A DNA stretch of 64,000 bases from contig NZ_JAKZAJ010000003.1 in the NCBI RefSeq assembly GCF_023156285.1, positions 558,001 through 622,000 of the forward strand, written 5' to 3'. The notes beneath the pieces are model-generated. The model was not told where the DNA came from. It saw nothing but the letters and a program-made list of their open reading frames with translations, and searched no databases. The stretch is from Marinobacter koreensis. Its GTDB lineage: Bacteria; Pseudomonadota; Gammaproteobacteria; Pseudomonadales; Oleiphilaceae. Of this stretch, positions 9,361 through 18,578 are shown in pieces; the stretch's first letter is position 1; the number at the start of each line of letters is the position of its first letter. A program made the position numbers and the translations under genes.

Positions 9361-9396
9361 AAAAAAAAGCGCCCCAGTGAAATCCCGGGGCGCTTT
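9361..9396 (-). terminator. Rho-independent terminator of the second DUF6160 gene
   Basis: On the minus strand a 10-bp stem AAAGCGCCCC / GGGGCGCTTT with an 11-base loop is followed by a run of eight T. It sits 33 bases after the stop codon of the DUF6160 gene at 9430-10440 and before the next minus-strand gene. Confidence 0.88.
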
Positions 9397-9429
9397 CCTT
9401 ATGTCAACGCCTCACGGCGAGACAAATGC

Positions 9430-10440
9430 TTAGTGGCCGTATACGGTCATCTGAGCATTGATCTTCATATCGGTCAGGTAAACGTCACCGATGGAGGCCG
9501 CATTAGCAGAGCCCATCCGGATGTTGGTCAAATCCAGATCACCGGAGAAGTCGTTGACGTTGAACGCCAGAGCGTCGTTACCAGCGGCGTTGGTCGCCTT
9601 GCCGATATCCACTTGCGCGTGCGCAAAGCTGGTATCAACCAGAGTGTTGTTATTGGCGTCGACGATTGTCAGGCCGTTGGTATCAGTGCCACGGGAGTTA
9701 TGTAGTTTGAAGTCGATGTAAGTACCAACGAAGTCCGCGTTCAGGGTACCTTGCGCGTTGAAGTAGGCGTTGACGTTCATCGCATTCTGGTTTTCCTGAA
9801 TGACAACGTCAATCGGACCCAGCATACCACTCATCTTGAAGTTGGAGATCAGAGTAGTACCAGTACCGGCACCCAGATTACCCAGGTTTGCAGACTCAGT
9901 GCTCTTGGCCAGCTTCACAGAGTCGATGCCGACACCGAAGTCCACCGGCGCACCAGAGACGGAGCGGATACCGATGACCAGGTCACCATCCTCAATCTGC
10001 GGCATGCCAGCTTCGTTGGCAGCAGCTGCCGGAGTGGTGGCAGGATCAGTTGATGTAGTTTGAGTGTTGGTCCAGCTTACGTTCGGCTTGGCGATCGCAG
10101 CACCTTCCAGGTAAGCGTTACCAACAGCGCCAGCGCCAGTATCCGCAACACCGCCAGTACCAGCAACGTCGATCATCAGTTTAACGTCATCCAGGTTGCC
10201 CTGGGCGCCGGTAGCCGGATCATAGGCACCGCCGATGCTCAGGCCGCTGATGGCGAGGAAGCCGTCGTCCTGGTATGCAACTTCACCGATGTCGACTTTG
10301 GTGGACAGTTCGATGGTGACACCAGACTGACCAGTGACGTCGCCCATGGCGATGTCGTTCATCGCCTTGAGCTCTGCGTTGGCTGCGAACGGTGCTGCGG
10401 CAATTGCGGTTGCCAGGGTAAGTTTTTTCAGGCCTTTCAT
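9430..10440 (-). CDS. DUF6160 family exported protein (paralogue 2)
   Basis: About 336 residues. The frame is open 43 codons further upstream, but the ATG at 10440 starts a good signal peptide (MKGLKKLTLATAIAAAPFAANA) and has a TAGGAGAAAT ribosome site just before it. After cleavage comes LKAMNDIAMGDVTGQSGVTI, the same pattern as in the neighbouring DUF6160 protein. The mature region is rich in Gly, Ala, Asn, Asp and Thr and looks beta-structured. The strong ribosome site and dedicated terminator suggest substantial expression. Likely secreted or surface-exposed; function unknown. Confidence 0.8.
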   Translation of the reverse strand: MKGLKKLTLATAIAAAPFAANAELKAMNDIAMGDVTGQSGVTIELSTKVDIGEVAYQDDGFLAISGLSIGGAYDPATGAQGNLDDVKLMIDVAGTGGVADTGAGAVGNAYLEGAAIAKPNVSWTNTQTTSTDPATTPAAAANEAGMPQIEDGDLVIGIRSVSGAPVDFGVGIDSVKLAKSTESANLGNLGAGTGTTLISNFKMSGMLGPIDVVIQENQNAMNVNAYFNAQGTLNADFVGTYIDFKLHNSRGTDTNGLTIVDANNNTLVDTSFAHAQVDIGKATNAAGNDALAFNVNDFSGDLDLTNIRMGSANAASIGDVYLTDMKINAQMTVYGH

Positions 10441-10621
10441 ATTATTTCTCCTAAGAGTTTCTATTGTTTTTCTGCAGCTCTTTCCAGTTGCTGCAGGGTC
10501 AGTGTTCCAAACGCCTGAGTAAGTTTCTGAGAGATAGCGCACAAGATCTAAACAATCCGCAACAAACAATTACACTCCGAAAAACACTGTGACCTGGCAC
10601 ACAGATGCCAGCGTGACTGGA

Positions 10622-11185
10622 TCACTCTTTCGGCTTCTCGTCGCTCTTGAAAATGACAGGATCGTAAGGCTGAACCGCCCCTTCTCCATATTCAAACCCG
10701 TCTGCTGTCTCCTGGTATTGCGTCCCCAACACTTCGGCGAAACCGGTCATGTATTCCAGCTCCACATTGATCTGCTTGCCATCCCTGTCATTGTCCGGCT
10801 GAAATTTGTAAACAACCGCCGATCCCAGAATTCGACCGTTATCTGCCTGTGACTTGAGGGCACTCCGAACGGCGTTCAGAACGACAACCGGGTTGACGTC
10901 CTTATCCAGCTCGCCCGGCTTTATCGCCCAGACAAATCGGACTTTTCCGCTGGGAAACAGGGCCGCGCCAAACGGTGCGAAGTCACCATAGGTCTCAAGC
11001 AGCGATTTCGCCTTCTTGAGAGATTTTGCAGCCAGGAAACGGGTGTTCGCCTGAATCTCACTCGCAAGCTGTTGTGTTGTAATGACCCGCTTTTGTGGCT
11101 CTTCGTCTTTGGCGACCGCGCTGGAGGCCAACACACATGAAAAGCAAAAGACGAACGCGCCCAATACTTTAGAAAGCTTTTGCAT
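10622..11185 (-). CDS. Exported protein of unknown function
   Basis: A 187-residue protein with a signal peptide (hydrophobic run LGAFVFCFSCVLASSAVA, cleavage before KDEEP). The Cys residues at 14 and 17 lie within the hydrophobic core and do not form a convincing lipobox. The mature part is alpha/beta with a Lys-rich helix (AAKSLKKAKSLLE) and a TonB-like order of strands near GKVRFVWAI, but I do not recognise a family. Its ribosome site is GGAAGG-like. It lies upstream of the DUF6160 gene on the same strand, separated by about 180 bases that probably hold that gene's promoter. Confidence 0.75.
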   Translation of the reverse strand: MQKLSKVLGAFVFCFSCVLASSAVAKDEEPQKRVITTQQLASEIQANTRFLAAKSLKKAKSLLETYGDFAPFGAALFPSGKVRFVWAIKPGELDKDVNPVVVLNAVRSALKSQADNGRILGSAVVYKFQPDNDRDGKQINVELEYMTGFAEVLGTQYQETADGFEYGEGAVQPYDPVIFKSDEKPKE

Positions 11186-11406
11186 GGTTTCCTTCCTGTT
11201 TCAAATCATCAAGTTGTTATAGAAAGCTGTGAACGCTTGTAACCGAAGCATCGTTTCATTTTCCTTCCCTGCATTCAGTGCACTGTTTCTCATCTATTCC
11301 AGCAAGCTAATGAAAAATGTCGAAGAAATTTACAGTCCGGGTGTTCCCTCGGTCGCGCTTCCTTTCTATGATGCGCTCCTGAAACCCTTTCTACTGAGGA
11401 AGCCTG

Positions 11407-12762
11407 GTGGTTCCCGGATTAACAGTCCTGAACAAATCGGCGTTTTGCCGTCTGCTGTCACATGCCGCACAGGAGGATGATTTCGTTTACCTGGGCAGTA
11501 CCGCGGATAACAGCCATTGCGGCTTGCTCTCCTCCTTTACCTCGAACTCGGTCGCCCGCGTGGACTACGACTCCGACACGCTTAAGTCACTATCAACGGG
11601 AGCTCTGGCCGATCGCATCGAAAAAGAGTCGTCAGGACTCAGAGTTTCCCGCTCTCCAAGCAGGGGGGTCTTGCCTGGCGGCTGGATCGGCTTTATCAGC
11701 TATGAATACGGCCACATCAAAGAGAAACGTTTGCAGAAGGGTGCCCAAACCCCGCCATTACCCCTGTTCTCAGCCGGGCTGTATCTATGGAGCGCGAATT
11801 TTGACCGGGTGTCCGGGGACTATCTTTTGTGGATTCATCCGGAATGCCCCCGGAAGATACGCGAAACGCTCGGCAACTGGCTGGAGAACGAACCCGAACG
11901 GGAACAGATGTTCTGGCGCATGAGAAAAGGGTTTTCACCGGCTCAAACCCCGAACCAATTCAGGGCCAGCGTCCGGCGCATCAAGAACTACATTGAAGCC
12001 GGCGACTGCTACCAGGCCAACCTCTCCCAGGAATTTACCGGAACCTATTCGGGCAATCCCTGGGCCGCCTTTCAGGCACTTTCCCGGGCCAACCCGACGC
12101 CCTACAGCGCCTTCATTCGCGCCGACAATTTCTCTGTCGTGTCTCTCTCGCCGGAACGTTTCCTTGAAATCGACCGGAGCATCGTTAAAACCAGTCCGAT
12201 AAAAGGCACTCGTCCACGGGGCGATACCCCAGAAGGCGACGCCGCTCTGGCACAGGAGCTTCAGGCCTCCGAGAAAGACCGGGCGGAAAATCTGATGATC
12301 GTTGATCTTTTGCGGAACGACCTGGGCCTGAACGCCCGCACCGGATCGGTCCGGGTGGACGAGTTGTTCGCCCTGGAGTCCTACCGGAACGTCCATCACC
12401 TGGTCAGTCATATCCAGGCAGAACTGGCGGATGGCGTCTCACCCCTGAAAGCGTTATTCGACGCCTTTCCCGGAGGATCGATCACAGGCGCCCCGAAGGT
12501 CCGGGCCATGGAGATTATCCGGGAACTGGAACCTCACTGGCGCGGCCCGTACTGCGGCTCGGTGTTCTACTATGGGCTGGACGGCCGCCTGGACAGCAGT
12601 ATCGCCATCCGGACCCTGCTCTGCGATGAATCAACGGGGACCATCCGGTGCTGGGGCGGTGGCGGAATTGTTGCGGATTCGGACCCGGAGGCGGAGTACC
12701 AGGAAACCCTGGCAAAGGTCGGGCCGTTGATGCGGTTTCTGGAAGAGCTGGAGATGGGGTAG
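11407..12762 (+). CDS. pabB: Aminodeoxychorismate synthase component I
   Basis: A 451-residue PabB/TrpE-family chorismate-utilising enzyme, which with PabA makes 4-amino-4-deoxychorismate for folate synthesis. The C-terminal chorismate-binding domain is clear: AGDCYQANLSQ, SLSPERFLE, the PIKGTRPRG motif with its active-site Lys, and PGGSITGAPKVRAMEII. The length matches the family. I chose the GTG start at 11407 because a GAGGA ribosome site lies 6 bases upstream and in-frame stop codons precede it, so no longer form is possible in this frame. No pabA or pabC is nearby. Confidence 0.93.
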   Translation: MVPGLTVLNKSAFCRLLSHAAQEDDFVYLGSTADNSHCGLLSSFTSNSVARVDYDSDTLKSLSTGALADRIEKESSGLRVSRSPSRGVLPGGWIGFISYEYGHIKEKRLQKGAQTPPLPLFSAGLYLWSANFDRVSGDYLLWIHPECPRKIRETLGNWLENEPEREQMFWRMRKGFSPAQTPNQFRASVRRIKNYIEAGDCYQANLSQEFTGTYSGNPWAAFQALSRANPTPYSAFIRADNFSVVSLSPERFLEIDRSIVKTSPIKGTRPRGDTPEGDAALAQELQASEKDRAENLMIVDLLRNDLGLNARTGSVRVDELFALESYRNVHHLVSHIQAELADGVSPLKALFDAFPGGSITGAPKVRAMEIIRELEPHWRGPYCGSVFYYGLDGRLDSSIAIRTLLCDESTGTIRCWGGGGIVADSDPEAEYQETLAKVGPLMRFLEELEMG

Positions 12763-12777
12763 AGCCGGGTCGAAGAT

Positions 12778-12807
12778 GGGGTCAGATGAAGGCGTTCATC
12801 TGACCCC
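12778..12807. repeat. REP-like perfect palindrome
   Basis: A 13-bp perfect inverted repeat, GGGGTCAGATGAA with its complement, around a GGCG loop, lies between the convergent pabB and thrH genes. No T-run follows on either side, so it is not a standard intrinsic terminator. The GGGGTCAGATGAA arm resembles extragenic palindromes mobilised by RAYT/TnpA-REP proteins in marine gammaproteobacteria, as I recall. Only one copy is seen in this window. Confidence 0.6.
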
Positions 12808-12827
12808 GAGTTCGCGGCCCGAACCGA

Positions 12828-13442
12828 TCAGCTTTCGTGGACGGCGCTGGCCTTCAGGAATTCCTGGCGCAGTTCGTCGAACGTCTGCACCGACGGGAAC
12901 TGCGGAAACTCTTCAATGACGTTCTGAGGGGCATGGAACAGAATGCCACGTTCCGCCTGCCCCAGCATGGTGGTGTCGTTGTAGGAATCGCCGGTTGCGA
13001 TGACCCGGTAGTTCAGGAGCTGGAATGCCCTTACCGACTGGCGTTTGGGATCGCGTTGACGCAGCAGGTAATTGGTGATCTGGCCATTCTCGCCCACTTC
13101 CAGTTTGTGGCACAGGAGCGTCGGATAACCCAGCTTTTTCATGAGCGGCATGGCGAACTCGTAGAAGGTATCCGACAGGATGACCACCTGGAACCGCTCA
13201 CGCAGCCAATCCAGGAACTCCCTTGCGCCCGGCAGCGGGTCCAGCTCACCGATGACTTCCTGGATCTGGGGAAGTCCATACCCGTGCTCGTCCAGCAGGC
13301 GAAGACGCTGCTTCATCAATACGTCGTAATCGGGGATATCACGGGTAGTGGCCTTGAGTTCCTCAATTCCGGTTTTTTCCGCGAATGCGATCCAGATTTC
13401 CGGAATCAGTACTCCCTCAAGGTCAAGACATGCCAGTTCCAC
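12828..13442 (-). CDS. thrH: Bifunctional phosphoserine phosphatase / homoserine phosphotransferase ThrH
   Basis: A 204-residue HAD-superfamily enzyme. The N-terminal motif DLEGVL is the HAD motif I, in the DLEGV form typical of ThrH. LSDTFYEF is motif II, the Lys lies in the QRDPKRQ region, and ATGDSYNDTTML is motif III/IV. ThrH of Pseudomonas dephosphorylates phosphoserine and can transfer the phosphate to homoserine, linking serine and threonine synthesis. The length equals the Pseudomonas protein. It is monocistronic and converges with pabB, and is divergent from cysH. Confidence 0.93.
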   Translation of the reverse strand: MELACLDLEGVLIPEIWIAFAEKTGIEELKATTRDIPDYDVLMKQRLRLLDEHGYGLPQIQEVIGELDPLPGAREFLDWLRERFQVVILSDTFYEFAMPLMKKLGYPTLLCHKLEVGENGQITNYLLRQRDPKRQSVRAFQLLNYRVIATGDSYNDTTMLGQAERGILFHAPQNVIEEFPQFPSVQTFDELRQEFLKASAVHES

Positions 13443-13648
13443 AATCGTCTCCTGATGACATCGGTCGGTTGGCGAGCTGCGCTCGGCGTTGATCAGCGCG
13501 TATGATAAGGAAATCCGGGGCCGAATGCATCGTGATTATCATTGGAGGCTCACCTTTAAGGCATAAAGATATAGATTGTCATTACTTCAGGCTATGAGGG
13601 ATTTAATGTTAGCCTGCCCTCTACATTGTCAAACAGCACGGGTACTGC

Positions 13649-14361
13649 ATGAAGGACATCGAGACGCTACGCCAGGAACTTGAAGGTGCCAGTCCGCGGG
13701 CGATCCTCAAAGCCGCCCTGCAACACCACGATAATATCGTGATCTCGTTCAGCGGCGCAGAAGACGTCGTTCTGATCGAAATGGCGCACAAACTGACCGA
13801 TAACCTCAAGGTGTTCACCCTGGATACCGGCCGGCTCCACCCGGAAACCTATGAGTTCGTCGACCGGGTCCGTGAGCATTACGGTATCGACATTGAGATC
13901 CTGTTCCCGGATGCCCAGGAAGTGCAGGCACTGGTGAGTTCCAAGGGTCTGTTCAGCTTTTACCAGGACGGTCATTCCGAATGTTGCGGGATCCGGAAGG
14001 TCAATCCGTTGAAGAAGAAGCTGGCAACCGTGGACGCCTGGATCACTGGTCAGCGGAAGGACCAGAGCCCCGGTACCCGGAACGATGTGCCGGTGGTCCA
14101 GGAAGACACCACGTTTTCCGGTGACGGCAAGACCCTGATCAAGTTCAATCCGCTGGCGAACTGGACATCAAAAGAAGTCTGGGATTACATCCGGATGTCC
14201 GAGGCCCCCTACAACAAGCTGCACGAACAGGGTTACGTCAGTATTGGTTGCCAGCCCTGCACGCGCCCGGTACTGCCAGGACAGCACGAGCGGGAAGGCC
14301 GCTGGTGGTGGGAAGAGGCCACGCATAAGGAATGTGGTCTGCATGCGGGAAACCTGATTGC

Positions 14362-14371
<10 letters not shown>
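13649..14371 (+). CDS. cysH: Assimilatory APS reductase (CysH family)
   Basis: A 240-residue thioredoxin-dependent sulfonucleotide reductase that makes sulfite in assimilatory sulfate reduction. It has the [10 protein letters not shown] nucleotide loop. The [4Fe-4S] cysteine set is Cys112-Cys113 (ECCGIRK) and Cys201/Cys204 (GCQPC), with the C-terminal catalytic KECGLH (Cys229). The cluster cysteines mark it as an adenylylsulfate (APS) rather than PAPS reductase. It is convergent with cysB, its likely activator. The 206-base region upstream is AT-rich near 13560-13610, which would suit a CysB-controlled promoter, but I cannot define a site. Confidence 0.93.
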
Positions 14372-15402
<1,031 letters not shown>

Positions 15403-15566
15403 TTATTTTTCATTCTTTTTCACTATATACAATACCTTTCCAAAAGTTTAGACCAAAATTGCATTTTCGCATCCTTCAACAATAACCTACGTCACTGAAG
15501 CGCTTGACTTGTCCGCTGCAAAGCCGACAATCCGGTAACCGACATTTCCCGGCATTCAGAGATCCA

Positions 15567-18302
15567 ATGCTGCTGACCACGAAGTTTCTCAGGCCCACCT
15601 CCGATCCCCGGGCAGTCACCCGTGACCGACTGCGGGAAAGGCTTGACCGGGACGGGCCGAAACGCCTGAACCTAGTGATCGCGCCTGCCGGCTTCGGCAA
15701 GACCACACTTGTCAGTCAGTGGTGCGCCAGTACCGGAGCACCTACCGCCTGGCTGTCGCTGGACGAGCACGACGATGAACCCAGGCGATTCTGGCAATAC
15801 GTGGTTGGTGCGCTGGAATACGCCGGGCTGCCCGGTATGTCGGAATGCCACAGGATCCTGTCGCAACAGGGCGGCGAAGATCTCACAGCCCTGATCACGG
15901 CGGTTATCAACGAGCTCTCCCGCGATGAGGGAGAATGGACCCTCGTGCTCGACGATTACCACTTTATCCAGGATCCGGCCATTCACCGCCTGCTGGGCTG
16001 GTTTGTGGATTACCTGCCGCCCGGAAAGATGCTGGTCATTGCCTCCCGCTCCGAACCTCCTTTACCGCTGTCGCGCTGGCGGGTACGTCGATGGGTCGAA
16101 GACATTCACCCAGGCTTGCTGGCCTTTTCCGATGACGAATGCCTGCAGTTCTTTCGAAACACCATGGGGCTGGACATCAGCGAGGAACACGCCCGGACGA
16201 TCTGCCGTAAAACCGAGGGCTGGGTGGCCGCCATGCAACTGTCCGCCCTGTCCAGCGGCCAGGCCACCGGTCGCAGCGCCGCGCCGCGAACCATCGGTAA
16301 GCTCGATATCAACGAACGCCAGATCAGCGATTATGTACTGGCCGAGGTACTGGATCAGCAACCGGAAAGCCTGGCCAGTTTCCTTCTGGACACCGCCTGC
16401 TGCCCTCGCCTCAGCGCCTCCCTTTGCGACAGCATCCGAGATCGGGAAGACAGCCAGGACATGCTTGAGGAGTTGCTCCGGCAGAACCTGTTCCTGATCC
16501 CGCTGGATGCGCGTAACGAATGGTTTCGCTACCACGATCTGTTCCGGGATGCGCTGGTGCAGCGCATGCAGCTAAACGATCCGGAACGTGCAGAACGGCT
16601 TTGGCGGCAAACCATGGAATGGCTGCTGACCCACGGCCATGTCCAGGAAGCCATCGCCCAGATCGTCCGTCACGGCGACTGGCCCTGGCTCGCAAGGGTG
16701 CTCTCGGAGCATGGCAACAACCTGATTCATGGCGGTTTCCACCTTCCGGTCCTGGAATGGCTGGACGCATTGCCCGGCCACCTGATCGACGACAGCCCGC
16801 AACTGCAGATGCTTCGGATCTGGGGGCTGTTTTTCGCGAATCGGGTCGACAGTCTTGAACCGCTGCTTACCTCGCTGGAAGACCTTCTGGACCGTCGCGT
16901 GGCAGACTCCCATCCCGACGCCGAGGGTGCCCTGGGGCTGAACAGCGAGATCTCCCTGATCCGCTCCTATCTGGCCCGGACCCGCAGCGATGACAAAAGC
17001 GCCAGTGACCTGACACGGAAGGTATTGGAAGACATCGACCATACCCGGATCCCGCTCAAATCCGTGACCTATTACGGCCTCGGGCTGGATTATTACGGCC
17101 GTGGTGAGCTGCCTGAAGCCGCCGAAGCGCTCCGTTCGGCGGTTCACTACGGGCAGGTCGAGCGCAAACCCAGCACCGTGCTGTCCAGTGGCGGCCTGCT
17201 TGCCTGGATCCAGTACAACCGGGGTGACATCGATACCGCGCTGAGGACCTGCACCGAGGTTCGAAACTGGGTAGATCAGCATTATGCGGACCCCTCGCAG
17301 CCCCGTCTCATTTCCTGCTGGCAGAACAGCGCCCTCACGGAAATCTACCGGGAACGCAACGAGACCGCGATGGCTCACAGCCACCTTGCGCCGCTTCTGG
17401 AGCACGTGAATCAGGGCACCGAACCGGGGCAACATGTCATTATCCAACATGTCCGGGGCCACCTGGCGTTCAGCGAGGGCCGCTTCGAGGAGGCCATCGA
17501 AGCCCTGGAAGATGCGCACCATACCGGGCGTCAGCGCCGGGACCACATCCTCTTCGAGCCGCCGGTCAGTGCTGCCCTCCTGGCACGATGCTTCCTTGCA
17601 TCCGGAGCCATCGATCGCGCGGCGGCCAGCCTGGAAAACATTCAAGTGGAGGCCATCACCAACCCGCTTCATAAAGAGCAGTACTACATCGGTAAAGCCC
17701 GGGTCCTCAATGCCCAGGGTCACCCCAGGCAGGCACTGGAATGTCTGATGCCGTTGCGCAGTAACGTCGAGCGGGACGCACACCACCTGCACCTGGTGGA
17801 GGTGCTGCTCATCTCTGCAGAATCCCTGGAGCTGATGGATCGTCGGGATGACTCCCGCACCCTTCTCGAACTGGCCGTGGAGAGGGCTTCCGAGGCCGGG
17901 CTGATCCGCCTGTTCGCTGAGGAAAGCCCGCTGCTTCGCGAAAGGCTGATGGACCTGCCCATGTTACGGACGCCGGGGAGCTGGAACCGGACCGTGCTTC
18001 ACATGCTCCGGGATCAGGAAGCGACAGCCACCGACAGGCAGCCGGTGGAGCAACCAGACAGCACCGTGCAGGAGCCGCCCTCAACGCCAGTCTCCGGCCT
18101 TCAGGAGCCCCTGAGCCAAAGAGAGCTGGAGGTACTTGCTTTAATCAACGACGGCTTTGCCAACAAGGATATCGCTCGCAAGATGGAAGTGGCACCGGCA
18201 ACGGTAAAGGCGCATATCCGTAATCTTTACGGGAAGCTGGCGGTCGGACGGCGGACGGAGGCCCTGGCACGGGCCCGAGAGCTGGGCCTGCTCAATAACT
18301 GA
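15567..18302 (+). CDS. Large ATP-binding LuxR-family regulator (MalT/LAL type)
   Basis: A 911-residue signal-transduction ATPase with a LuxR output domain. It starts MLLTTKFLRP, typical of MalT-like proteins. The Walker A APAGFGKTTL is at about residue 36, and the NACHT/AP-ATPase region contains VLDDYHFI. A long TPR-like helical sensor region follows, and then a C-terminal LuxR helix-turn-helix from LSQRELEVLALI to about RTEALARA. An upstream TTG in frame is possible, but the ATG at 15567 gives the canonical N-terminus. The ligand is unknown. A CRP-type site, direct repeats and a candidate small RNA lie directly downstream and may be its target. Confidence 0.9.
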   Translation: MLLTTKFLRPTSDPRAVTRDRLRERLDRDGPKRLNLVIAPAGFGKTTLVSQWCASTGAPTAWLSLDEHDDEPRRFWQYVVGALEYAGLPGMSECHRILSQQGGEDLTALITAVINELSRDEGEWTLVLDDYHFIQDPAIHRLLGWFVDYLPPGKMLVIASRSEPPLPLSRWRVRRWVEDIHPGLLAFSDDECLQFFRNTMGLDISEEHARTICRKTEGWVAAMQLSALSSGQATGRSAAPRTIGKLDINERQISDYVLAEVLDQQPESLASFLLDTACCPRLSASLCDSIRDREDSQDMLEELLRQNLFLIPLDARNEWFRYHDLFRDALVQRMQLNDPERAERLWRQTMEWLLTHGHVQEAIAQIVRHGDWPWLARVLSEHGNNLIHGGFHLPVLEWLDALPGHLIDDSPQLQMLRIWGLFFANRVDSLEPLLTSLEDLLDRRVADSHPDAEGALGLNSEISLIRSYLARTRSDDKSASDLTRKVLEDIDHTRIPLKSVTYYGLGLDYYGRGELPEAAEALRSAVHYGQVERKPSTVLSSGGLLAWIQYNRGDIDTALRTCTEVRNWVDQHYADPSQPRLISCWQNSALTEIYRERNETAMAHSHLAPLLEHVNQGTEPGQHVIIQHVRGHLAFSEGRFEEAIEALEDAHHTGRQRRDHILFEPPVSAALLARCFLASGAIDRAAASLENIQVEAITNPLHKEQYYIGKARVLNAQGHPRQALECLMPLRSNVERDAHHLHLVEVLLISAESLELMDRRDDSRTLLELAVERASEAGLIRLFAEESPLLRERLMDLPMLRTPGSWNRTVLHMLRDQEATATDRQPVEQPDSTVQEPPSTPVSGLQEPLSQRELEVLALINDGFANKDIARKMEVAPATVKAHIRNLYGKLAVGRRTEALARARELGLLNN

Positions 18303-18324
18303 AAGGATCGCCGAGGCATTTTTT

Positions 18325-18340
18325 TGTGACGCCTGTCACA
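18325..18340. promoter_or_regulatory. Perfect CRP/Vfr-type palindrome
   Basis: TGTGACGCCTGTCACA matches the CRP consensus TGTGA-N6-TCACA with no mismatch. It begins 23 bases after the stop codon of the LAL regulator gene and upstream of the direct repeats and -10-like box described below. The site is exact; control of the downstream transcript is inferred. Confidence 0.75.
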
Positions 18341-18364
18341 GTTTACAGGAAGTTTTAAGCCCTA

Positions 18365-18395
18365 CTACGCCCTTTGGACGATCCATCTACGCCCT
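18365..18395 (+). promoter_or_regulatory. Direct repeats CTACGCCCT, candidate LAL regulator sites
   Basis: The nonamer CTACGCCCT occurs at 18365-18373 and again at 18387-18395, 22 bases apart (two helical turns, same face). MalT-type activators bind arrays of direct repeats next to the -35 region, often together with CRP. The position between the CRP palindrome and a -10-like TATTAT at 18405-18410 fits that arrangement. Binding by the adjacent regulator is inference. Confidence 0.55.
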
Positions 18396-18404
18396 CTACT
18401 CCCC

Positions 18405-18410
18405 TATTAT
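18405..18410 (+). promoter_or_regulatory. -10-like box TATTAT
   Basis: TATTAT lies 9 bases after the second direct repeat. There is no good -35 hexamer 17 bases upstream, as expected at an activator-dependent promoter. Transcription would begin near 18417. Confidence 0.45.
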
Positions 18411-18416
18411 TCTCCC

Positions 18417-18549
18417 AACGGTGAGGGAATCCCTCACCCCGGATTCTGAAACTTCAGGCCTTCAGATTCTCTTGTTCCGCGTTGTTTCGACGCCCGGGTT
18501 CGATTTGGACCCCTTTGATAAGAGCCAACCATCGGTTGGCTCTTTTTTT
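18417..18549 (+). ncRNA. Candidate small RNA downstream of the LAL regulator
   Basis: A predicted transcript of about 130 bases from the -10-like box to a strong intrinsic terminator, with no convincing open reading frame. It opens with a near-perfect hairpin, GGTGAGGGAATCCCTCACC, then a CTGAA/TTCAG stem around 18446-18470, and ends in the terminator. Three GGA motifs are present, which could be CsrA/RsmA sites. The terminator is more than 200 bases after the regulator's stop codon, which suggests a separate transcript and not simply the 3' end of that gene. Alternatively this is the 3' UTR of the regulator. I do not recognise a known RNA family. Confidence 0.5.
18522..18549 (+). terminator. 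Strong rho-independent terminator
   Basis: A 9-bp perfect stem GAGCCAACC / GGTTGGCTC with a 3-base loop is followed by seven T on the plus strand. It also ends near the stop of the convergent dinG gene, but the T-run favours the plus-strand transcript. Confidence 0.9.
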
Positions 18550-18578
18550 ATGGCCGGGAAGGAGGCGATCCAGCCGGA

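Noticed and set aside
10441..10569. N-terminal extension of the second DUF6160 gene
   Set aside because: The signal peptide and TAGGAG ribosome site place the start at 10440.
10588..10610. CRP-like TGTGA-N6-ACACA and a TGGCA...TGCCA sigma-54-like match upstream of the second DUF6160 gene
   Set aside because: The CRP match has a mismatch in the key half-site, and the sigma-54 match has GG-N9-GC spacing, one base short. Both are probably chance.
11314..11480. Possible frameshifted N-terminus of PabB in another frame
   Set aside because: The GTG at 11407 has a good ribosome site and gives normal PabB length and an N-terminus that aligns by pattern. The other frame shows no convincing similarity.
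13443..13648. CysB binding site in front of cysH
   Set aside because: The region is AT-rich and well placed, but CysB sites are too degenerate to call by eye.
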